DNA from: Oscillospiraceae bacterium
GTDB lineage: Bacteria; Bacillota; Clostridia; Oscillospirales; Oscillospiraceae
Direction: 5' to 3'
Assembly: GCA_017622295.1 (NCBI GenBank)
Contig: JAGARK010000015.1
Span: 1-50,766 of the forward strand
DNA: 50,766 nucleotides
Position numbers and translations under genes: made by a program. Under the pieces are notes generated by a model that saw only the letters and a list, made by a program, of their open reading frames with translations, was not told where the DNA came from and searched no databases. Positions 7,259 through 15,966 of this stretch are shown one piece after another; the first letter of the stretch is position 1; each line of letters starts with the position of its first letter.

Positions 7259-9832
7259 ATGAGTACTTTTACCGTAAACGGCGTCCAGCATACCGTTACC
7301 GAAAAGAAGTCTCTGCTCCGTTTCCTGCGTGATGACCTGCGGCTGACCTCCGTCAAGGACGGCTGCAGTCAGGGTGCCTGCGGCGCCTGTACCGTCATCA
7401 TCGATGGTGAGACCTGCAAATCCTGCGTTCCCACCACCGACCGCCTGGACGGCAAGACCATCGTCACTGTCGAGGGTCTGTCCGATTGGGAAAAGGAGCT
7501 GTATACCTATGCCTACGGCGAAGCCGGTGCCGTTCAGTGCGGTTTCTGCATCCCCGGCATGGTCATGTGCACCAAGGCACTGCTGGACAAGAACCCCAAC
7601 CCCACCGAAGACGAAATCAAGTACGCTCTGCGTAATAACTACTGCCGCTGCACCGGTTATGTGAAGATCATCGCCGCTGTCAAGCTGGCAGCCAAGATCA
7701 AGGCTGAAGGCACCATCCCCGCTGCATCCACCACCGACTGGCATGTGGGCAACCGCGTCCATCGTCTGGACGTGGCTGAGAAGGTTCTGGGCTACGGCCA
7801 GTACCCCGATGACATCTATCCCGAGAACACCACCTATGCCGGCGCTGTCCGCAGCAAGTATCCCCGCGCCCGGGTCCTGTCCATCGACATTGAGAAGGCC
7901 AAGGCTCTGCCCGGCGTCGTTGCAGTTCTGACTGCAGCCGACATCCCCGGCGAGAATATGATCGGCCACCTGAAGCACGACCAGTACACCCTGGTTCCCG
8001 TGGGCGAACTGACCCACTACCTGGGCGATGCCATCGTGCTGATCGTCGCTGAGAGCATGGCCATCGTTGAGAAGGCAAAGAAGCTGGTCAAGATCGAATA
8101 CGAGGTACTGCCCGCCGTTACCTGCATCGCTGATGCCAAGGCAGAAGGCGCCCCCCTGGTCTTCGAGACTGACAAGTCCAACGTCCAGGCCCACGAGCAC
8201 ATCATCCGCGGCGATGCCCGCGGCCAGATTGCCAAGGCTCCTCACGTCATCTCCCACCACTTCGAGACTCCCTGGACCGAGCATGCATTCCTGGAGCCCG
8301 AGGCTACCGCAGCCTTCCTGGATGAGGACGGCGACATCTTCGTCTACTCCACCGACCAGTCCGCCCACCAGACCCTCCACGAGTGCCAGCTGCTGCTGGG
8401 CACCAAGAAGGTCAAGGTCCAGAACGCTCTGGTCGGCGGCGGCTTCGGCGGCAAGGAAGACATGACCGTTCAGCATCTGGCTGCTCTGGCTGTCTACCAT
8501 ACCCACCGTCCCGTCAAGATGAACCTGACCCGTGCCGAGTCCCTGCTGGTTCACCCCAAGCGTCACCACTTCTCCATGGACTTCACCATGGGCTGTGGTG
8601 AAAACGGCAAGATCATGGGCGTTGTGGCTGTCTGTGAGTCCGACACCGGTGCATACGCCTCCCTGGGCGGCCCTGTTCTGCAGAGAGCCTGTACCCATGC
8701 CGCAGGTCCCTACGCTTACGAGAACTTCGAAATCGAGGGCACCGCTTACTACACCAACAATCCTCCCGCAGGCGCATTCCGTGGCTTCGGCGTCACCCAG
8801 ACCTGCTTCGCCACCGAGTCCCTGCTGAACATGATGGCTGAGAAGATCGGCATCACTCCCTGGGAGATTCGTTACATCAACGCCATCCGTCCCTGGGGCG
8901 TCCTGCCCAACGGCCAGATCGTTGATGACTCCACCGGTCTGGTGGAAACCCTGGAGGCTGTCAAGCCTTACTACGATGCAGCTGTCGCTGCCGGCAAGCC
9001 TGTCGGTATCGGCTGCGCCATGAAGAACGCCGGCGTCGGCGTCGGCATCCCCGATACCGGTCGCGTCAAGCTGCTGGTCGAGAAGGACAATAAGGTCCAC
9101 ATCTACTCCGGCGCATCCTGCATCGGTCAGGGCCTGGGCACCGTTCTGGTCCAGAACGTCGTTGAGTACACCGGCCTGAACCGTGACGACATCGTCTACG
9201 AGCGCTCTCAGACCTGGTACGCTCCCGACTCCGGTACCACCTCCGGTTCCCGTCAGACTCTGGTCACCGGCGAAGCCTGCATCCGTGCATCCAAGCTGCT
9301 GAAGGAAGCTCTGGACACCGGCAAGACTCTGGCTGACCTGGTCGGTCAGGAGTTCTACGGCGAGTATCTGGCAAAGACCGATCCTCTGGGCGCCAATGTT
9401 CCCAACCCCGTGTCCCACGTTGCTTACGGCTACGCAACTCAGGTCTGCGTGCTGAACAAGAAGACCGGTAAGGTCGAGCAGATGATCGCTGCCCACGACG
9501 TGGGTAAGGCCGTTAACCCCCTGTCCTGCGAAGGCCAGATCGAAGGCGGCGTGGTCATGTCCATGGGTTACGCCCTGCGCGAGGACTATCCTCTGAAGGA
9601 CTGCAAGCCCATCGAGAAGTATGGCTCCCTGGGTCTGTTCCGCGCACATGAGATCCCCGAGATTGTGCCCATCGTTGTGGACAAGCCCGGTCTGAAGGTC
9701 GCCGGCGGCGCCATCGGCATCGGTGAGATCACCTCCATTCCCACCGCACCCGCTATCACTGAGGCTTACTACCAGTGGGACGGCGAGCGTCGTTATGCTC
9801 TGCCCATCCACGGCACGCCTTATAATAAGTAA
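7259..9832 (+). CDS. Selenium-dependent xanthine dehydrogenase / molybdenum hydroxylase (2Fe-2S and Mo domains fused)
   Basis: 857 residues. The N-terminal plant-type 2Fe-2S domain has Cys36, Cys41, Cys44 and Cys56. The second 2Fe-2S domain has Cys94, Cys97, Cys129 and Cys131. From about residue 160 the molybdopterin-binding domain follows, with GGGFGGKED near 392, AFRGFGVTQ near 505 and the catalytic-Glu motif GIGEITSIPTAP near 820. The layout matches the selenium-dependent XDH family and E. coli XdhD: no FAD domain. The enzyme oxidises purines (hypoxanthine, xanthine, or the reverse) using a Mo-pterin cofactor with a labile selenium ligand, so no in-frame selenocysteine codon is expected. 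The selenium assignment rests on the family plus nearby yqeB, yqeC and mocA-like genes. Confidence 0.9.
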   Translation: MSTFTVNGVQHTVTEKKSLLRFLRDDLRLTSVKDGCSQGACGACTVIIDGETCKSCVPTTDRLDGKTIVTVEGLSDWEKELYTYAYGEAGAVQCGFCIPGMVMCTKALLDKNPNPTEDEIKYALRNNYCRCTGYVKIIAAVKLAAKIKAEGTIPAASTTDWHVGNRVHRLDVAEKVLGYGQYPDDIYPENTTYAGAVRSKYPRARVLSIDIEKAKALPGVVAVLTAADIPGENMIGHLKHDQYTLVPVGELTHYLGDAIVLIVAESMAIVEKAKKLVKIEYEVLPAVTCIADAKAEGAPLVFETDKSNVQAHEHIIRGDARGQIAKAPHVISHHFETPWTEHAFLEPEATAAFLDEDGDIFVYSTDQSAHQTLHECQLLLGTKKVKVQNALVGGGFGGKEDMTVQHLAALAVYHTHRPVKMNLTRAESLLVHPKRHHFSMDFTMGCGENGKIMGVVAVCESDTGAYASLGGPVLQRACTHAAGPYAYENFEIEGTAYYTNNPPAGAFRGFGVTQTCFATESLLNMMAEKIGITPWEIRYINAIRPWGVLPNGQIVDDSTGLVETLEAVKPYYDAAVAAGKPVGIGCAMKNAGVGVGIPDTGRVKLLVEKDNKVHIYSGASCIGQGLGTVLVQNVVEYTGLNRDDIVYERSQTWYAPDSGTTSGSRQTLVTGEACIRASKLLKEALDTGKTLADLVGQEFYGEYLAKTDPLGANVPNPVSHVAYGYATQVCVLNKKTGKVEQMIAAHDVGKAVNPLSCEGQIEGGVVMSMGYALREDYPLKDCKPIEKYGSLGLFRAHEIPEIVPIVVDKPGLKVAGGAIGIGEITSIPTAPAITEAYYQWDGERRYALPIHGTPYNK

Positions 9833-9849
9833 GAAAGGGGAAAGAAATC

Positions 9850-10344
9850 ATGGCTGTTAAGAAGAAGTTCCCCTACAAGTCCGCTGTTGTGGCCTGCAAC
9901 GGCGGCTGCCGGGCAAGCAAGACTCCCGACGCCAAGTGTGTCTACGGCTGTATCGGCTGTGAGCAGTGCGTCATCGCCTGTAAGTTCGGCGCCATCGCCA
10001 TCAACGACCTGGGTGTTGCCGAGGTCAATGAGGAAAAGTGCATCGCCTGCGGCAAGTGCGCAACCTATTGCCCCCAGAATCTGATCCACATTCACGAAGT
10101 AGCGAACTACATCGTCGTCAAGTGCTCCAACCACGACAAGGGCAAGGACGCCCGCGCTGTGTGTGAGGTCAGCTGCATCGGCTGCGGCATGTGCGAGAAG
10201 GTCTGCACCGCCGGTGCCATCAAGGTCATCGACAATGTCGCTGTCATTGATGATGCCAAGTGCCTGAGCTGCGGCATGTGCGCCGTCAACTGCCCCCGTG
10301 GTGCGATCATCGACACCCGCGGCGTTCTGACCGGCAAATATTAA
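9850..10344 (+). CDS. RnfB-like stand-alone polyferredoxin (four 4Fe-4S motifs)
   Basis: 164 residues with four CxxCxxCxxxC motifs: CIGCEQCVIAC, CIACGKCATYC, CIGCGMCEKVC and CLSCGMCAVNC. The extra cysteines and spacing (CNGGCRASKTPDAKC, then VKCSNHDKGKDARAVC) match the C-terminal ferredoxin part of RnfB, the electron-input subunit of the Rnf complex. The membrane anchor and first cluster domain of RnfB are absent, and no other rnf gene is here. It starts 17 nt after the xanthine dehydrogenase with a good AAGGGGAAAG site, so it is almost certainly co-transcribed. I infer that it carries electrons between that FAD-less enzyme and YgfK or a ferredoxin pool. It is cytoplasmic, with no signal or membrane segment. 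Confidence 0.88.
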   Translation: MAVKKKFPYKSAVVACNGGCRASKTPDAKCVYGCIGCEQCVIACKFGAIAINDLGVAEVNEEKCIACGKCATYCPQNLIHIHEVANYIVVKCSNHDKGKDARAVCEVSCIGCGMCEKVCTAGAIKVIDNVAVIDDAKCLSCGMCAVNCPRGAIIDTRGVLTGKY

Positions 10345-10493
10345 TCCAGCTAAGCTGCCGGCAGCTCCGGCTGTCGGCGGCTCGAAAACAAAACCTTACT
10401 TTTTGTTTGGTTTTCGGTTGTGATTTTAACCAAGACGAAGCACCCGCCGCGGCTTCTTGCGCGGCCCCCTTCGGGTACAAATTTCCGCTCTAA

Positions 10494-10616
10494 AAAAACA
10501 CCCTGATTTTTTGACCCTCAATCCGCGGTTTTCTCCCCCAAAAATCGAAAAAACCGTTACGTCAGAATCAACAAAAAAACGGGTGTTTTTACCCTCGAAA
10601 ATCCGAAATTTTCTCC
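10494..10616. repeat. Direct and inverted repeats upstream of the ygeX promoter
   Basis: Inverted repeat: AAAAACACCC (10494-10503) and GGGTGTTTTT (10581-10590). Direct repeat: ACCCTC, AATCCG, NNN, TTTTCTCC at 10514-10536, again at 10591-10616 with three extra bases after ACCCTC. The matching boxes are 77-80 bp apart and the second copy ends about 20 bp before the -35 box. These are candidate regulator binding sites. Confidence 0.5.
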
Positions 10617-10637
10617 AATTATTTGGCGAAAATTCTC

Positions 10638-10665
10638 TTGACTTTCGGCCATTGCATGGTATTAT
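10638..10665 (+). promoter_or_regulatory. Sigma-A promoter for ygeX
   Basis: TTGACT (10638-10643), 16-bp spacer, TATTAT (10660-10665). The predicted 5' leader is about 70 nt before the ygeX ATG. Confidence 0.7.
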
Positions 10666-10740
10666 GGATGTATACCAAACAAAAAGTTTGTAACCAAAAA
10701 AATTTTTAGCATACAAAAATTTCTAGGAGGCTAAGAACAG

Positions 10741-11955
10741 ATGGAACCCAAAATGAAATGGAAACTGAATACCATGCCCAAGGGCGATGGTAACGAACTG
10801 GAGATCATGGCTCTGGAGAATGTCGCCAATGCTCGTGCTTTCCACGAAAGCTTCCCTCAGTACAGCATCACTCCTCTGGCTAAGCTGGACAAGATGGCTG
10901 AGTACCTGGGCCTGAACACCCTGTGCATCAAGGACGAGAGCTACCGTTTCGGCCTGAACGCATTCAAGGTTCTGGGCGGCTCCTTCGCCATGGCTAAGTA
11001 CATCGCCAAGGAACTGGGCAAGGACGTTTCCGAGATGACCTACGACTACCTGACCAGCGCCGCTCTGAAGGAAGAGTTCGGCCAGGCCACCTTCTGCACC
11101 GCTACCGACGGCAACCACGGCCGCGGCGTTGCATGGGCTGCCAACAAGCTGGGCCAGAAGGCTATCGTTCACATGCCCAAGGGTTCTTCCAAGTATCGTT
11201 TCGATAACATTGCCAAGGAAAACGCAAAGGTCACCATCGAAGAGGTCAACTACGACGAGTGTGTCCGTATTGCTGCTGCCGAGGCTGACGCTGTCGAGCA
11301 CGGCGTTATCGTTCAGGATACCGCTTGGGAAGGCTACACCGAGATCCCCAGCTGGATCATGCAGGGTTACGCTACCATGGGCAGCGAAGCTCTGGAGCAG
11401 CTGAAGGGCTACGGCGTTGAGCGTCCCGACGTCGTCATCCTGCAGGCTGGCGTCGGCTGCATGGCCGGTGCTATCTGCGCTTACATCGTCAACAGCTATC
11501 CCGACAATCCTCCCAAGATCGTCATCGCTGAGGCTGGCATCGCTGACTGCCTGTACCAGGGCGCTGTTGCCAACGACGGCAAGTACCGCATCGTTGACGG
11601 CGATCTGCAGACCATCATGGCTGGCCTGGCTTGCGGCGAACCCAACATCGTCTGCTGGGAAATCCTGCGCAACCATGTCACCGCATTCTGCTCCTGCCCC
11701 GACTGGATGGCAGCAAAGGGCATGCGTATGCTGGCAGCTCCCATCAAGGGCGACCCCGCTGTCTGCTCCGGCGAGTCCGGCGCTATCGGCATGGGCGTCA
11801 TTGTCTCCCTGATGACCGATCCCGACTACGCAGAGCTGAAGGAAGCTCTGGGCCTGAACAAGGACTCCAAGGTCCTGCTGTTCTCTACCGAAGGCGACAC
11901 CGATCCCGACAAGTACAAGAGCATTGTCTGGGGCGGCGAATACGCTACCGTGTAA
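10741..11955 (+). CDS. ygeX: 2,3-diaminopropionate ammonia-lyase
   Basis: 404 residues, fold-type II PLP enzyme. The PLP lysine is Lys76 in GLNAFKVLGG. The substrate-binding segment TATDGNHGRGVAW lies near 120 and the phosphate-cup glycines are in LQAGVGCMAGA near 240. E. coli YgeX splits 2,3-diaminopropionate to pyruvate and two ammonia molecules, by way of 2-aminoacrylate. In the urate/purine pathway this is the step that yields a central metabolite. It opens a second transcription unit behind a clear promoter, followed by ygeY and ygeW. The ATG at 10741 has a TAGGAGG site; an in-frame Met at codon 4 is a less likely start. Confidence 0.93.
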   Translation: MEPKMKWKLNTMPKGDGNELEIMALENVANARAFHESFPQYSITPLAKLDKMAEYLGLNTLCIKDESYRFGLNAFKVLGGSFAMAKYIAKELGKDVSEMTYDYLTSAALKEEFGQATFCTATDGNHGRGVAWAANKLGQKAIVHMPKGSSKYRFDNIAKENAKVTIEEVNYDECVRIAAAEADAVEHGVIVQDTAWEGYTEIPSWIMQGYATMGSEALEQLKGYGVERPDVVILQAGVGCMAGAICAYIVNSYPDNPPKIVIAEAGIADCLYQGAVANDGKYRIVDGDLQTIMAGLACGEPNIVCWEILRNHVTAFCSCPDWMAAKGMRMLAAPIKGDPAVCSGESGAIGMGVIVSLMTDPDYAELKEALGLNKDSKVLLFSTEGDTDPDKYKSIVWGGEYATV

Positions 11956-12009
11956 CCCCTTTAGCATAAGCTAAACAACATATCAATCATTTCAAGGAGG
12001 ACACTACCA

Positions 12010-13422
12010 ATGGTTAATGCAAATCTGGACTACGCTCAGATCAAGGCTGCTGCTGAGGCTTACAAGGCTGACATGGCTGCTTTCCTGCGTGCTATGATCT
12101 CCCACCCCAGCGAAAGCTGCGAAGAGGGTGCTGTCTGCGAGTGTATCAAGGCTGAGATGGAAAAGCTGGGCTTCGACGAAGTTGAATTCGACGGCCTGGG
12201 CAACGTCATCGGCTGGATGGGCACCGGCGATAAGATCATCGCCATTGACTCCCACATCGATACCGTCGGTATCGGCAACATCAACAACTGGACCCATGAT
12301 CCCTACCAGGGCTACGAAGACGACGAGGTCATCTACGGCCGCGGCGGCTCCGACCAGGAAGGCGGCATGGCTTCCGCAACCTACGGCGCAAAGATCATGA
12401 AGGACCTGGGTCTGATCCCCGAGGGCTACAAGATCATGGTTATCGGCTCCGTTCAGGAAGAAGACTGCGACGGCATGTGCTGGCAGTACGTTGTTAACAA
12501 GCACTTCCCCAAGAAGGGCATCAAGAAGGAGCAGGTCGAGTTCGTTATCTCCACCGAGCCCACCGACGGCGGTATCTACCGTGGCCATCGCGGCCGTATG
12601 GAAATCCGCGTTGACGTCAAGGGCGTTTCCTGCCATGGCTCCGCTCCCGACCGCGGCGACAACGCTATCTACAAGATGGCTGACATCCTGCAGGACGTTC
12701 GCGCTCTGAACGAGAACGACGCTGAGGAAGGCACCGAGATCAAGGGCCTGGTCAAGATGCTGGATCCCAAGTACAACCCCGACCACTACGAGGATGCTCG
12801 TTTCCTGGGCCGTGGTACCTGCACCACTTCTCAGATCTACTTCACCTCTCCCTCCCGCTGCGCTGTTGCTGACTCCTGCTCCATCTCCATCGACCGTCGT
12901 ATGACCGCCGGTGAGACCTGGGATTCCTGCCTGCAGGAGATCCGCGATCTGCCCAACGTCAAGAAGTACGGTGACGACGTCGTCGTGTCCATGTACATGT
13001 ACGATCGTCCCTCCTGGACTGGCGAAGTCTACGAGACCGAGTGCTACTTCCCCACTTGGATCAACAAGAAGGAATCCGCACACGTCAAGGCTCTGGAAGA
13101 TGCACATCTGGCACTGTTCGGCGACACCCGTACCTGCCCCAACTCCGAGATCGCTAAGGCTAAGCGCGAAGGCCGTCCCCTGACCGACAAGTGGACCTTC
13201 TCCACCAACGGTGTTGCTATCCAGGGCCGCTACGGCATCCCCTGCGTTGGCTTCGGCCCCGGTGCTGAGTCTCAGGCACACGCTCCCAACGAGATCACCT
13301 GGAAGTCCGACCTGGTTACCTGTGCAGCTCTGTACGTTGCAGCAGTCAACCTGTACGACGAGTCCAAGAAGATCGACGTTTACGAGTTCCGTGCTGGCAA
13401 GACCGACAACGAGATCCTGTAA
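12010..13422 (+). CDS. ygeY: YgeY-type M20 metallohydrolase (selenium-metabolism linked)
   Basis: 470 residues, M20 peptidase/deacylase family. Metal motifs: [10 protein letters not shown] (His near 82), [10 protein letters not shown] (Asp near 118) and VQEEDCDG (Glu pair near 154), with a C-terminal AHAPNE motif. YgeY is consistently found with ygeX, ygeW and the selenium-type molybdenum hydroxylases. It probably hydrolyses an amide or carbamoyl intermediate upstream of diaminopropionate, though the exact substrate is not established. It begins 54 nt after ygeX with a CAAGGAGG site and no promoter between, so the two are co-transcribed. It is distinct from the membrane-anchored M20 protein at 35-36 kb. 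Confidence 0.92.
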   Translation: MVNANLDYAQIKAAAEAYKADMAAFLRAMISHPSESCEEGAVCECIKAEMEKLGFDEVEFDGLGNVIGWMGTGDKIIAIDSHIDTVGIGNINNWTHDPYQGYEDDEVIYGRGGSDQEGGMASATYGAKIMKDLGLIPEGYKIMVIGSVQEEDCDGMCWQYVVNKHFPKKGIKKEQVEFVISTEPTDGGIYRGHRGRMEIRVDVKGVSCHGSAPDRGDNAIYKMADILQDVRALNENDAEEGTEIKGLVKMLDPKYNPDHYEDARFLGRGTCTTSQIYFTSPSRCAVADSCSISIDRRMTAGETWDSCLQEIRDLPNVKKYGDDVVVSMYMYDRPSWTGEVYETECYFPTWINKKESAHVKALEDAHLALFGDTRTCPNSEIAKAKREGRPLTDKWTFSTNGVAIQGRYGIPCVGFGPGAESQAHAPNEITWKSDLVTCAALYVAAVNLYDESKKIDVYEFRAGKTDNEIL

Positions 13423-13447
13423 TCAACTGATTATGTAACCCCGGCAA

Positions 13448-13478
13448 CCTCAGAGACCGGCACCGCCGGTTTCTGAGG
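13448..13478 (+). other. Intercistronic hairpin between ygeY and ygeW
   Basis: CCTCAGA and ACCGGC (13448-13461) pair with GCCGGT and TCTGAGG (13465-13478), a 14-bp stem with one G-U pair and a 3-nt loop. No U-tract follows, so it is more likely a stability or processing element than a terminator. Confidence 0.6.
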
Positions 13479-13533
13479 AGCCATCAAAAAGTAAAAACCT
13501 TATAATAATTAATTTTAAAGGAGACTACTCAAA

Positions 13534-14733
13534 ATGGACAAGACCCTGCAGCAGTATATTGACAAGCTGAACTCCCTGAACTTCGCTGAGATGTACAACG
13601 GCGACTTCTACCTGACCTGGGACAAGACTCAGGACGAGCTGGAAGCTATCTTCACCGTCGCTGATGCTCTGCGCTACATGCGTGAGAACAACATCTGCAC
13701 CAAGATCTTTGAGTCCGGCCTGGGCATCTCCCTGTTCCGCGACAACTCCACCCGTACCCGTTTCTCCTTCGCTTCCGCCTGCAACCTGCTGGGTCTGGAA
13801 GTTCAGGATCTGGACGAGGGCAAGAGCCAGGTCGCTCACGGCGAGACCGTCCGCGAGACTGCAAACATGGTTTCCTTCATGGCTGACGTCATCGGTATCC
13901 GTGACGACATGTACATCGGCAAGGGCCACACCTACCAGAAGGAGTTCATGGACGCTGTTACCGAAGGCAATGCAGCTGGCATCCTGGAGCAGAAGCCCAC
14001 TCTGGTCAACCTGCAGTGTGACATCGACCATCCCACCCAGGCTATGGCTGACGCCCTGCACATCATCCACGAGTTCGGCGGCATCGAGAACCTGAAGGGC
14101 AAGAAGGTCGCTATGACTTGGGCATACTCTCCCTCCTACGGCAAGCCCCTGTCCGTTCCCCAGGGTATCGTTGGCCTGATGACCCGCTTCGGCATGGACG
14201 TCGTTCTGGCACATCCCGAGGGCTACGAAATCATGCCCGAGGTCGAAGAGGTTGCTAAGAAGAACGCTGAGCTGTCCGGCGGTTCCTTCACCAAGACCAA
14301 CTCCATGGCTGAAGCATTCAAGGATGCTGACGTCGTTTACCCCAAGTCCTGGGCTCCCTTCGCTGCTATGGAAAAGCGTACCGTCCTGTACGGCAACGGC
14401 GACATGGCTGGCGTCAAGGCTCTGGAGCTGGAGCTGCTGGAGCAGAACAAGGAGCACATGGACTGGTGCTGCACCGAAGAGCTGATGGCTACCACCAAGG
14501 ACGGCAAGGCTCTGTACATGCACTGCCTGCCCGCTGACATCAACGACGTTTCCTGCGTCAACGGCGAAGTCGAGGCTACCGTGTTCGATCGTTACCGCGA
14601 TCCTCTGTACATGGAAGCTTCCTACAAGCCCTACATCATCGCTGCTATGATCTTCATGGCTAAGGTCAAGAATCCTCAGGCTACCCTGAAGGCTCTGGAA
14701 GAGAAGAGCACCGCTCGTTGGTTCCAGGCTTAA
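13534..14733 (+). CDS. ygeW: Knotted carbamoyltransferase YgeW
   Basis: 399 residues, aspartate/ornithine carbamoyltransferase fold. The carbamoyl-phosphate motif STRTR is at 72-76, HPTQAMAD near 170 and MHCLPADI near 330. Length and motifs match YgeW rather than ArgF or PyrB; PyrB is encoded separately at 27.0 kb. YgeW is a trefoil-knotted transcarbamylase whose natural carbamoyl acceptor is not firmly known. In this cluster it most likely runs in the phosphorolytic direction, giving carbamoyl phosphate for the next gene, carbamate kinase. Codon bias is strong (CTG, AAG, CGT or CGC for Arg), as for its neighbours. Confidence 0.93.
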   Translation: MDKTLQQYIDKLNSLNFAEMYNGDFYLTWDKTQDELEAIFTVADALRYMRENNICTKIFESGLGISLFRDNSTRTRFSFASACNLLGLEVQDLDEGKSQVAHGETVRETANMVSFMADVIGIRDDMYIGKGHTYQKEFMDAVTEGNAAGILEQKPTLVNLQCDIDHPTQAMADALHIIHEFGGIENLKGKKVAMTWAYSPSYGKPLSVPQGIVGLMTRFGMDVVLAHPEGYEIMPEVEEVAKKNAELSGGSFTKTNSMAEAFKDADVVYPKSWAPFAAMEKRTVLYGNGDMAGVKALELELLEQNKEHMDWCCTEELMATTKDGKALYMHCLPADINDVSCVNGEVEATVFDRYRDPLYMEASYKPYIIAAMIFMAKVKNPQATLKALEEKSTARWFQA

Positions 14734-14771
14734 GTTCCTGACATCAGTTTTTACTGAAACCTAATCTAACT

Positions 14772-14812
14772 GGCCCGTACACCGCCGCACATGGGCAGTG
14801 TGCGGGCCTTTG
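14772..14812 (+). terminator. Possible weak terminator between ygeW and arcC
   Basis: GGCCCGTACAC (14772-14782) pairs with GTGTGCGGGCC (14798-14808), including one G-U pair, with a 15-nt loop and then TTTG. The short T-run suggests partial termination or 3'-end protection. arcC could be read through, or start from a weak TTGCAT/TATTTT promoter just after (14816-14843). Confidence 0.5.
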
Positions 14813-14859
14813 TACTTGCATATTCTCTATTAAAATCTATTTTTGAGGTGTTATAAATT

Positions 14860-15768
14860 ATGGGCAAGCGTATCGTTATCGCTCTGGGCGGCAACGCACT
14901 GGGCAACAATCTGCCTGAGCAGATGGAAGCTGTTAAGACCACCGCTAAGGCTATCGTTGACCTGATTGAAGAAGGCCACGAGGTTATCGTTGCTCACGGC
15001 AACGGCCCCCAGGTCGGTATGATCAAGAACTCCATGGATAAGTCCATCCCCATGTCCGTCTGCGTCGCTATGAGCCAGGCTTACATCGGCTACGACCTGC
15101 AGAACGCACTGCGTGAGGAGATGCTGTCCCGCGGCCTGAACAAGAGTGTTACCACCATTCTGACTCAGGTTGAGGTTGACGCTGCTGACCCCGCATTCCA
15201 GAAGCCCACCAAGCCCATCGGCTCCTTCATGAGCAAGGAAGAGGCTGAGGCTCTGGAGGCCAAGGGCTACACCTGCGTTGAGGACTCCGGCCGTGGCTAC
15301 CGTCAGGTTGTCGCTTCTCCCCGTCCCCAGGGCATCGTTGAGCTGAACACCATCAAGACTCTGGTCGAGGCTGGCCAGGTTGTCATCGCCTGCGGCGGCG
15401 GCGGTATCCCCGTTGTCAAGACCGAAGGCCACCACCTGAAGGGTGCTGCAGCCGTTATCGACAAGGACTTCGCTTCCTGCGTCCTGGCTCAGCAGCTGGA
15501 TGCAGACTGCCTGATCATTCTGACCGCAGTCGAGAAGGTTGCTATCCACTTCGGCAAGCCCGATGTTGAATGGCTGGCTGACCTGACCCCCGCAAAGGCT
15601 CAGGAGTACATCGCTGCTGGTGAGTTCGCTCCCGGCTCCATGCTGCCCAAGGTCCAGGCTGCTGTTATGTTCGCCGAGTCCAAGGAAGGCCGTACTGCTC
15701 TGATCACTCTGCTGGAGAAGGCTAAGGACGGCGTCGCTGGCAAGACCGGTACCGCTATCCATCAGTAA
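14860..15768 (+). CDS. arcC: Carbamate kinase
   Basis: 302 residues, amino-acid-kinase fold. It shows IALGGNALG at the N-terminus, VAHGNGPQVG near 45, CGGGGIPVV near 178 and AAVIDKD near 199. It makes ATP and carbamate from carbamoyl phosphate. E. coli has the paralogue yqeA at the same place in its purine cluster, so this copy most likely serves YgeW-derived carbamoyl phosphate rather than an arginine deiminase pathway; no arcA or argF is nearby. A strong terminator follows, closing the ygeX-ygeY-ygeW-arcC unit. Confidence 0.94.
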   Translation: MGKRIVIALGGNALGNNLPEQMEAVKTTAKAIVDLIEEGHEVIVAHGNGPQVGMIKNSMDKSIPMSVCVAMSQAYIGYDLQNALREEMLSRGLNKSVTTILTQVEVDAADPAFQKPTKPIGSFMSKEEAEALEAKGYTCVEDSGRGYRQVVASPRPQGIVELNTIKTLVEAGQVVIACGGGGIPVVKTEGHHLKGAAAVIDKDFASCVLAQQLDADCLIILTAVEKVAIHFGKPDVEWLADLTPAKAQEYIAAGEFAPGSMLPKVQAAVMFAESKEGRTALITLLEKAKDGVAGKTGTAIHQ

Positions 15769-15784
15769 TCCGCTGATCTAACCC

Positions 15785-15818
15785 AACCCACCTTGCAAAA
15801 CCGCAAGGTGGGTTTTTT
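15785..15818 (+). terminator. Intrinsic terminator after arcC
   Basis: A perfect 12-bp stem, AACCCACCTTGC (15785-15796) with GCAAGGTGGGTT (15803-15814), running into six T residues. Confidence 0.92.
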
Positions 15819-15843
15819 ACTGGTATTTTGAGAAAAGTTTTCA

Positions 15844-15872
15844 TTGACAAAAGGACTGTTTTATACGAAAAT
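15844..15872 (+). promoter_or_regulatory. Probable promoter for the hydantoinase gene
   Basis: A perfect -35 TTGACA (15844-15849), 17-bp spacer and a weak -10 GAAAAT (15867-15872). The leader before 15967 contains a CCCGG/CCGGG-type hairpin around 15893-15917. A strong -35 with a poor -10 suits an activated promoter. Confidence 0.45.
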
Positions 15873-15966
15873 TAGAGGAGATACTATTGTCCCCCGGGGC
15901 TTTATGACGAACCCGGGAATCAAGGTTTTTCTTAAAATATCAGTATCAGGAAGGTGATTTGTAATT

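Larger units (their letters stand above)
10345..10740. other. 396-bp regulatory gap upstream of ygeX
   Basis: No gene is seen. It holds a hairpin just after the ferredoxin stop (GCCGGCAGC with GGCTGTCGGC, about 10357-10379), an AT-rich stem CGAAAAC/GTTTTCG (10383-10389 and 10410-10416), paired repeats at 10494-10616, the ygeX promoter at 10638-10665 and a TAGGAGG ribosome binding site before 10741. It separates the ssnA-to-ferredoxin unit from the ygeX-ygeY-ygeW-arcC unit. Confidence 0.6.

Noticed and set aside
7241-9811. An 856-codon open frame on the - strand
   Set aside because: Antisense to the xanthine dehydrogenase, whose motifs are unmistakable; same codon-bias artefact.
7259-9832. 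Possible selenocysteine (in-frame TGA) in the selenium-type enzyme
   Set aside because: The frame is open without TGA from start to stop. This family uses a labile selenium ligand on the Mo cofactor, not selenocysteine.
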